Origin: an uncultured Clostridia bacterium
Lineage (GTDB): Bacteria > Bacillota > Clostridia > Oscillospirales > Oscillospiraceae
Assembly (NCBI GenBank): GCA_937890525.1
Contig: CALADI010000009.1
Coordinates: 1 to 64,000 of the forward strand
Reading direction: 5' to 3'
Length of the DNA: 64,000 nucleotides
Below are positions 58,617 to 64,000 of this stretch, one piece after another. Under the pieces are notes generated by a model. That model had not been told where the DNA came from. It did not search any database and saw only the letters and a program-made list of their open reading frames with translations. Numbering within the stretch: the first letter of the stretch is position 1; each line of letters opens with the position of its first letter. Position numbers and translations under genes: made by a program.

Positions 58617-60629
58617 TTATGTTGCTCTTTTGTGTTCTGTTCCAATCCGCTCAAAGACGGGAATTACGCTGAGGGGTGCATCTGCGGTGACATACTGACC
58701 ACCTTGGAAAATCTCACCGCTTTCCATATTTTTCCACCGGCATCCGGCAGGCAGATACAGTTTTCTGCTGCGGACTTTGGCCTCCAGCACCGGCGAAACC
58801 AGATATTTGTATCCGTAGAGGTATTCGTCCTCGACTTCCCATGCAATGGGATCTTCCGGAAATTCATAAAACAGCGTGCGCATCACAGGGGTTCCCTTTT
58901 CGTGAGCCTGCTGCATCAGTTCCGCGGTATAAGGCTGCAATTTCTTCCGCAAAGCCAGAAATTTCTTGCAGATCTCGTAAACTTCTTCCCCATAGGACCA
59001 GACTTCGTTTGGAGAACCGGAACGGCAGACCGCACCGCCGGTGGTGCCCATCTGTGGCATGGTGGGCGAGCGGTCTCCATGAAGCCGCATCACCGGGCAG
59101 AAGGTACCCCAGGCGAACCACCGGGCGAACAACTCCCGATAATCTTCGTCAGCGGGAATACCGCCGTGGAATCCGCCGATGTCCGTAGTCCACCAGGGAA
59201 TGCCGGCAAGCCCCACATTGAGTCCCGCCGCCAGCTGATTGCGCATACTGGCGAAGCTGGAGGCAATGTCACCGGACCATACCAGCGCACCGTATTTCTG
59301 GCTGCCTGCCCAAGCGCAGCGGAGGAGATTGACGATGTTTTCCTGTCCGGCCGCTGCCATACCGTCAAAGAATGTCTTTGCGTACATCAGGGGATAAATG
59401 TTGCCTACTTGCAGATTGGGACCCAGATAGTAGCGGTAATTATCAAAGTCGTAGGTGGAGTAGGCAGGTTCTGCAACATCCAGCCAGAAAATTCGGATCC
59501 CCTTGTCATAATAGTTCTGCTTCGCCTTTTCCCAGACAAAACCACGGGCTGCGGGATTGGTGGCATCATAGAAGCAGGTGTTGCCCAGAAAGTCCATGGA
59601 TGACCGCACACCCCGGTCAACATGGGTGAGATAGCCTTTGTGCAGCATTTCTTTGTAGTTTTCACTCTGCTTATCCACGGTGGGCCAGATGGAGATCATC
59701 AGCTCAATGCCCATTTCCTTCAGTTCGGCAATCATGGCATCGGGATCGGGCCAGTAGGTGGGATCGAATTTCCAATCCCCCTGCTTGAACCAGTGAAAGT
59801 AGTCGATGACGATCACATCGATGGGGAGATTTCTGCGTTTATACTCCCGTGCAACCTCCAGCAGTTCTTCCTGAGTCTGGTAGCGCAGTTTGGACTGCCA
59901 GAATCCCATGGCATAGTCGGGCATCATGGGCGGTTTTCCGGTGACGGCAGCATAGTTTTCCACGATTTGCGCGGGGCTATCTCCGGCGGTGATCCAGTAA
60001 TCCAGATACTTGGTGGACTGTGCGTGCCATTGGGTAATATTTCTGCCAAAAGTCACAGAACCGATGGCGGGGTTGTTCCAGAGGAAGCCGTACCCCAAGC
60101 TGGACAGCAGGAACGGAACGGAAGCCTGAGAATTTCGCTGGGCCAGCTCCAGCGTGCAGCCCTTCAGATTGAGGTAAGGCTGCTGATACTGCCCCATACC
60201 GTAGAGCTTTTCATTGGGATCGGATTCAAACCTTGCCGTCAGCTGATAGGCATCGGAGCCGAGAATGGGGATCATTTCCCGTCCTGTGATCTCCAGCGCG
60301 GAGCAGTCCTTGGAAAACAGATCCCGGCGGCTGCGCATATATTCTTCCAGCAGCAGTTTTCCATCCTGATTGTAAAACACCAGTTTGCCGCTGGAGAGAA
60401 TTTCCGCCCGGATCTTTCCGTTTACGATGGATGCACCATCGCGGCGAAGGGTGATCTGGGCGGCTGCCTCGTGAGGCTCTGTCAATGCCCAGTCAGGGCT
60501 TTGGGGGGACTGTCCCATACGGAAGGAACGGACCCGAAGGGCGTTTTTCCCCCAAGCGGTGACGGACAGCACTTCGTTTTCCTGCTGCAGGAAAAGCGTA
60601 CCGTCCTCGATGTGAAATAATTCTTCCAT
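58617..60629 (-). CDS. Glycoside hydrolase family 31 (alpha-xylosidase-like)
   Basis: 670 residues: N-terminal beta-sandwich (about 1-230), (beta/alpha)8 barrel (about 235-555) and C-terminal beta domains. The nucleophile is Asp384 in IFWLDVAEP, and the acid/base Asp454 in VWSGDIASS. No signal peptide, so it acts on imported oligosaccharides. The family includes alpha-xylosidases, alpha-glucosidases and sulfoquinovosidases; alpha-xylosidase is favoured by the xylulokinase-like neighbour. ATG at 60629 follows GTGAGGT. First gene of its operon. Confidence 0.88.
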   Translation of the reverse strand: MEELFHIEDGTLFLQQENEVLSVTAWGKNALRVRSFRMGQSPQSPDWALTEPHEAAAQITLRRDGASIVNGKIRAEILSSGKLVFYNQDGKLLLEEYMRSRRDLFSKDCSALEITGREMIPILGSDAYQLTARFESDPNEKLYGMGQYQQPYLNLKGCTLELAQRNSQASVPFLLSSLGYGFLWNNPAIGSVTFGRNITQWHAQSTKYLDYWITAGDSPAQIVENYAAVTGKPPMMPDYAMGFWQSKLRYQTQEELLEVAREYKRRNLPIDVIVIDYFHWFKQGDWKFDPTYWPDPDAMIAELKEMGIELMISIWPTVDKQSENYKEMLHKGYLTHVDRGVRSSMDFLGNTCFYDATNPAARGFVWEKAKQNYYDKGIRIFWLDVAEPAYSTYDFDNYRYYLGPNLQVGNIYPLMYAKTFFDGMAAAGQENIVNLLRCAWAGSQKYGALVWSGDIASSFASMRNQLAAGLNVGLAGIPWWTTDIGGFHGGIPADEDYRELFARWFAWGTFCPVMRLHGDRSPTMPQMGTTGGAVCRSGSPNEVWSYGEEVYEICKKFLALRKKLQPYTAELMQQAHEKGTPVMRTLFYEFPEDPIAWEVEDEYLYGYKYLVSPVLEAKVRSRKLYLPAGCRWKNMESGEIFQGGQYVTADAPLSVIPVFERIGTEHKRAT

Positions 60630-61002
60630 GGATGATACCTCACGGATGGTATACACCTGAAAAGGGGCAGTCTATACCAAAACTGCCGGGCTGCGCTGTT
60701 GCTCTGCCCGGCAGCTGACGGTGACAGGGATACCAAGGTAGATTTTTCTCCCTTAAGTATATACCATTTCCGCAGTTGATTTCTTTGCTGAATCTATTTG
60801 CTGATTAGACTAATTTGCTGTTTACAGAATTTTGGTGATTTTCCATACAAAGCAACGCTGTTTTTTGGTTATATGGATCAGATTCTTTCTGAATCCTATT
60901 GTTATTGGCGGAAATCAACGAATTACTCCGCAGTATATTAAAAAATCTAACCACGAAAGGCAGAAGAATACGGATTTGCCCCCACATGAGCGCCGAAAAA
61001 AG
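60630..61002 (-). promoter_or_regulatory. Regulatory region of the sugar operon
   Basis: 373 bases without a gene. It contains a CTGCCGGGC/GCCCGGCAG hairpin (about 60682-60713) in the expected leader, three direct TTTGCTG repeats (60784-60790, 60797-60803, 60814-60820) and the palindrome ATTAGACTAAT (60805-60815). Direct repeats are the typical target of AraC-family activators, one of which is encoded just upstream. No confident -10/-35 pair. Confidence 0.45.
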
Positions 61003-61926
61003 TTAGTTAAATATGTTTTGAGACAGCAGTTGCAGGCTTTCCTCTGTGGAATAGAAGCGTTCGGTGGAGTGGATGCTGTGCCGCACCGGATTGGTATCCA
61101 GCTGGGTTTTCTTTTTGAACTGGCTGTACTGTTCGGGGGTCATATTGTACTGCCGGCGAAATTCCCGGCAGAAATAGCGGTAATCAGAAAAACCGGATTC
61201 CATGCAGATGTCCAGCATCTGTTTTCCCCCGGCGGCGATCAGCTTGCAGGCACAGTTAAAGCGCACAGAAGTCACATACTCCTGAAAAGTTTGGTTCATG
61301 GTATCCTTGATGAAGTGGGAAAGATAGCTGACGGAACGATGTTCCATTGCTGCAAAATCCGACAGCCGGATCTTGTGCATATAGTTTTCTCCCACAAAAT
61401 TGATGAGCCGCTGGAGCCTGAGATTTCGCTTGTCTATGCAGGCAGATTCCTCCGGCGTGAGGATATGGGTGGGTAACGCCGAGAGCAGACGATGGAAAAT
61501 CAAGCAGCAGATGCCCGTGCAGTAGAGATCGTAGTTTTCCTTTCGCCGGGCGTATGCGTCCGCCATTTTCCAGATCCCCTGTTTCACCTGCTGCATTTCC
61601 CCTTCGCTGAGAAACATATGGGGATATTTTTCCTCAATGGACATAGGTGGCAGGTTGGGAAAAAGCTGCGGGGACACCTGAAGGCACAGAAAGGTAGCGC
61701 TTTCGTTTACCTTGTGAAATTCGTGGGGCTCATTGGAGCCAAACAAGACCATCTGCCCCGGCTGCAGGATGAATTTGCTCTGCCCGCAGGTCACAGACAG
61801 GGGATTTTTCAGCAGCCATACCAGTTCCCAGTCCAGATGAAGATGAGATGTCCGGTATTCAACGGTATCAAAAAAGATGGAAAGCCCTTTGATTTGCGGG
61901 TATTGTATGATTTCCAGTTCGTTCAT
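61003..61926 (-). CDS. AraC-family regulator with cupin sensor domain
   Basis: 307 residues: N-terminal AraC-type cupin (about 15-125; HLHLDWELVWLL, then LQPGQMVLFGSNEPHEF) and C-terminal double helix-turn-helix (about 200-290) with MEHRSVSYLSHFIKDTM and FSDYRYFCREFRRQYNMTPEQY (in parts). The position beside the GH31 operon and same direction suggest sugar-dependent activation of it. The ATG at 61926 follows GAGGAG at only three bases; no longer start has a ribosome site. Confidence 0.87.
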   Translation of the reverse strand: MNELEIIQYPQIKGLSIFFDTVEYRTSHLHLDWELVWLLKNPLSVTCGQSKFILQPGQMVLFGSNEPHEFHKVNESATFLCLQVSPQLFPNLPPMSIEEKYPHMFLSEGEMQQVKQGIWKMADAYARRKENYDLYCTGICCLIFHRLLSALPTHILTPEESACIDKRNLRLQRLINFVGENYMHKIRLSDFAAMEHRSVSYLSHFIKDTMNQTFQEYVTSVRFNCACKLIAAGGKQMLDICMESGFSDYRYFCREFRRQYNMTPEQYSQFKKKTQLDTNPVRHSIHSTERFYSTEESLQLLSQNIFN

Positions 61927-62338
61927 AGGCTCCTCATTTCCGGCGTTCAGCAAAAGTATATTGGGCTGAGCACCGTTGATATGCGCGAAAAAACGAATGC
62001 TCCGCTGATATCCCATCCCATGGAAACAGGTCCCGTGCCGACAAAAGAAAACGAGGAAAATCCATGGTGGATTATTCATATTTTAGCATATCAAAATAAG
62101 GAAGTCTATTTGAAAATCACGGCGCACCCGTTGGGCTTTCTGCAGGGGCTCATCTTTTTTGGAAACACAGATAAAAAAGCGGTGGAAATTTGTCCAAAAT
62201 GTGGTATACTCTATAAAAGATCCTGCCGGAAGGGTCACTGCTTTGCGGTCTGAGAAGCGGATCCCCGCCGGCAGTGCTGAGCATGCTCACCGTGCTCTAT
62301 GCATAAAGACGGTATATTATACACAAGAAGAGAAAGAG
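61927..62338. promoter_or_regulatory. Divergent region between AraC and SGNH genes
   Basis: 412 bases with no gene I can support. On the minus strand TAAAAT (62080-62085), preceded by TGC and a TAGACT 17 bases away, is a good extended -10 promoter for the AraC gene, leaving a leader of about 150 bases. On the plus strand TATACT/TATAAA near 62203-62216 may serve the SGNH gene. Confidence 0.5.
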
Positions 62339-63376
62339 ATGTACGGGAAAATGGATCATTCAAAACTGTTTCACCACTGCACCCGGGTCGAGTGCAGGGA
62401 CGGTATCTATTATCCTCAGAGATTTTCAGAGGAATTGCTCCAATTTTATGCTTCTATTGACGAAGGCAAGGAGATCAGAGCCCGTTCTGCGGCGGGCATT
62501 ACTATGGAATGCATCACGGATGCGGAGGAAATCCGCTTCTGCTATGTGACCAAAGGGTTCTGCCGGGATTTTGTCGCCTTTGATATTTTCGAAAATGACA
62601 TATTTATGCAGACGGTGACGGAGCCAAACCGCAGCCCGGAGGGCTGTGTGCGCTATCGCAAGCGGACAGCCGGTGCGGTAAAGCTAACTGTTTTTCTGCC
62701 CCAGTGTGTGGCTTTGGGCATTTCGCAGATCCATATAGGGAATTGGCTCCCTACGGAAGATCCGGCGGAAAAGATTCTGTTTCTGGGGGATTCCATCACC
62801 CAGGGAATGGTGGTTTCCAGCCCCTCTCAAGCATTCCCGGTGCTGCTTTCCCGTTTCCTGCGGTGTGATTATCTCAATACGGGCGTGGGCGGATATGTGT
62901 TTGACAAGGCATCCCTCCAAGGGCTGCGGGATATCCGGGCTGATAAGATCGTGATTGCTTACGGCACCAATGACTACCATATGGTCAACATCGGAAAACT
63001 CACATTGGAGCAGTTCCGCCAAAATGTGGAAGCGTATCTGGATGAAGTGATCCGGATGTTCCCTCAAGGGGAGATTTTGGTGCTCACTCCCATCTGGCGT
63101 GGGGACTGCACGGAACAAAGCTGGAAGCTGTTTGTACATATGGGCACATTGATCAGAGAATGCGCGCTTGCCCGAAATCTGGAAGTAGTAGACGGTCTTA
63201 CCATCATAGGACATGATGAAAGACTTTATGTAGACGGGATTCATCCCGGCGACTGGGGTGCAAATATGATGGCACTCAATATCCTCCATGCGTTGGAAGA
63301 AAAGGGAAGTGGGATAATAAGACATGATGGAGAAAAGAAGCATCAGAGCGTGGCTCAGCCAGAAATCGATTCTTAG
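62339..63376 (+). CDS. SGNH/GDSL-family esterase
   Basis: 345 residues: an N-terminal beta-sandwich (about 1-140) followed by an SGNH hydrolase domain. Block I is FLGDSITQG (nucleophile Ser152), block II the glycine in NTGVGGY, block III AYGTNDYHM (Asn), and block V DGIHPGDWG with Asp and His. This two-domain form resembles carbohydrate acetyl esterases. No signal peptide, so it may deacetylate imported sugars for the neighbouring pathway. Its ribosome site is weak (AAGAGAAAG), and the start at 62351 is an alternative. Confidence 0.82.
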   Translation: MYGKMDHSKLFHHCTRVECRDGIYYPQRFSEELLQFYASIDEGKEIRARSAAGITMECITDAEEIRFCYVTKGFCRDFVAFDIFENDIFMQTVTEPNRSPEGCVRYRKRTAGAVKLTVFLPQCVALGISQIHIGNWLPTEDPAEKILFLGDSITQGMVVSSPSQAFPVLLSRFLRCDYLNTGVGGYVFDKASLQGLRDIRADKIVIAYGTNDYHMVNIGKLTLEQFRQNVEAYLDEVIRMFPQGEILVLTPIWRGDCTEQSWKLFVHMGTLIRECALARNLEVVDGLTIIGHDERLYVDGIHPGDWGANMMALNILHALEEKGSGIIRHDGEKKHQSVAQPEIDS

Positions 63377-64000
63377 GAAACTGATCATCAGCTATGTCAT
63401 TTTGTTTGTCCTTCTGCTGGTCAGCAATCTCTATATTTATTCAAGAACCAAAGATACGCTGATGTCCAAGGAAATGGCATACAATCACATGGCGCTGGAC
63501 TATGCTCAGGAGATCTTGGATCACAGTCTTCAAGAAATCTACAATCATTCCAATGATTTTATGATGAATCGGGAAATGCAGATTCGTCTGGGAGATTTGC
63601 ATTCCCAGTCAAACCGTGTGTACATGATCAATAAGCTGATGGAATTTACCCAGAAAGATGAATTTGTGGAACACGCGATCCTCTGGACACCGTCTATGGA
63701 CTCCATGCTCTACGATGGTGGCGGAATTTCCCCAGGCGATCCGATTTTTAACTTTTTGGACGGAGAAAATCTCAGCGAAACGATCGTCGTGGACAAATAT
63801 AAGCAGTCAACCATTGGCTACATTCCTGGAAGCGATGCGACGGTCGACGATCCTTCATCGGTGAAGAAGGGCGGCTATTTCGTTATCTGCTATTCTTCGG
63901 CCTATGCCTCGAAGGATAGCAAACTGCTTCTGCTTCTGCCGGAGGATCAGATCCGGGAGCTGTTTAAGGACACATACGGCAGCAGCCACTTTTTCATGTT
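63324..64000 (+). CDS. Membrane sensor protein, cut by the window end
   Basis: Open frame of 225 codons from ATG at 63324 (or 63327) running off the right edge. A basic start (EKRSIRAWLSQKSILRKL) leads into one membrane helix (about 20-40), then an extracytoplasmic helical sensor region like that of YesM-type histidine kinases or membrane-bound AraC regulators. The output domain is outside the window, so the class is undecided. It overlaps the SGNH gene by 53 bases in another frame, implying coupling. Confidence 0.7.
   Translation, partial: MMEKRSIRAWLSQKSILRKLIISYVILFVLLLVSNLYIYSRTKDTLMSKEMAYNHMALDYAQEILDHSLQEIYNHSNDFMMNREMQIRLGDLHSQSNRVYMINKLMEFTQKDEFVEHAILWTPSMDSMLYDGGGISPGDPIFNFLDGENLSETIVVDKYKQSTIGYIPGSDATVDDPSSVKKGGYFVICYSSAYASKDSKLLLLLPEDQIRELFKDTYGSSHFFM

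Noticed and set aside
57117..59603. 828-codon plus-strand frame opposite the kinase and GH31 genes
   Set aside because: Both minus-strand genes have intact catalytic motifs and operon spacing; the plus frame spans two genes and has no ribosome site.

Overview
The window looks like chromosomal DNA of a GC-rich, spore-forming Clostridia member, most likely Oscillospiraceae/Ruminococcaceae. This is inferred from the sporulation genes spoVT and spoIIE, the low-GC-type promoters (TTGACA-17-TATAAT) and AGGAGG ribosome sites in otherwise GC-rich coding DNA, the short clostridial-type Pgi, RNase Y, FprA and Noc/ParB, and a hairpin-rich intergenic repeat. I see no rRNA, tRNA, CRISPR array, prophage or transposase. 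About 60 protein genes are supported, with short intergenic gaps and many ATGA stop/start overlaps.

Region by region. 0-6.4 kb (minus): U32 RNA-hydroxylase-like protein, maf, mreC, mreD and penicillin-binding protein 2, a cell elongation operon with no mreB in view. 6.6-9.0 kb: feoA, feoB and a tiny Cys-rich FeoB-associated protein. 9.1-12.1 kb: spoVT, a lipoprotein and an LCP cell-wall ligase. 12.3-14.3 kb: DUF362 ferredoxin plus DUF89/ARMT1-like pair. 14.4-21.2 kb: typA, a DUF421 protein behind a forespore-type promoter, spoIIE, then CYTH-exonuclease-cutC. 21.2-25.2 kb: repeat copy 1, two tiny membrane proteins, proC-DUF1292-methyltransferase and an aminotransferase. 25.2-29.5 kb (minus): mntP with a long structured leader, vanZ, a DUF4358 lipoprotein, then MBOAT and DHHW surface acylation genes. 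29.5-35.2 kb: small P-loop protein, pgi, ROK glucokinase, fprA, udk and a HAD phosphatase. 35.2-41.1 kb: DnaA-box cluster, noc/parB, lipoprotein, CPBP protease, repeat copy 2 (inverted), alanine racemase family, FemAB and MarR. 41.1-46.4 kb: small lipoproteins, a probable noncoding RNA, rny, a secreted protein and prfC. 46.4-50.9 kb: a switch-like inverted repeat, nfeD-SPFH, a THUMP RNA methyltransferase, a lipid kinase and a GNAT protein.

The right end is more accessory. 51.0-54.9 kb is a metal-efflux island: a P1B-ATPase without its own HMA domain, a separate HMA protein, a divergent ArsR repressor and an AraC regulator, with interlocked divergent promoters and repeated operator-like motifs. 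55.0-64.0 kb is a carbohydrate locus: GH31 glycosidase, FGGY kinase, DUF4867 cupin-like protein and COG2407 sugar isomerase in one minus-strand operon. An AraC activator, an SGNH esterase and a membrane sensor cut by the window edge lie next to it. The last 3 kb are visibly more AT-rich than the left half.

No wholly new multi-gene system can be asserted from sequence alone. The best leads are noncoding or regulatory: the 6S-like RNA candidate before rny (42.4-42.56 kb), the mutually exclusive stems upstream of prfC (46.48-46.59 kb), the mntP leader, the palindrome before noc, and the sugar operon with two different candidate isomerases. Starts were moved inward wherever a ribosome site decided the matter.
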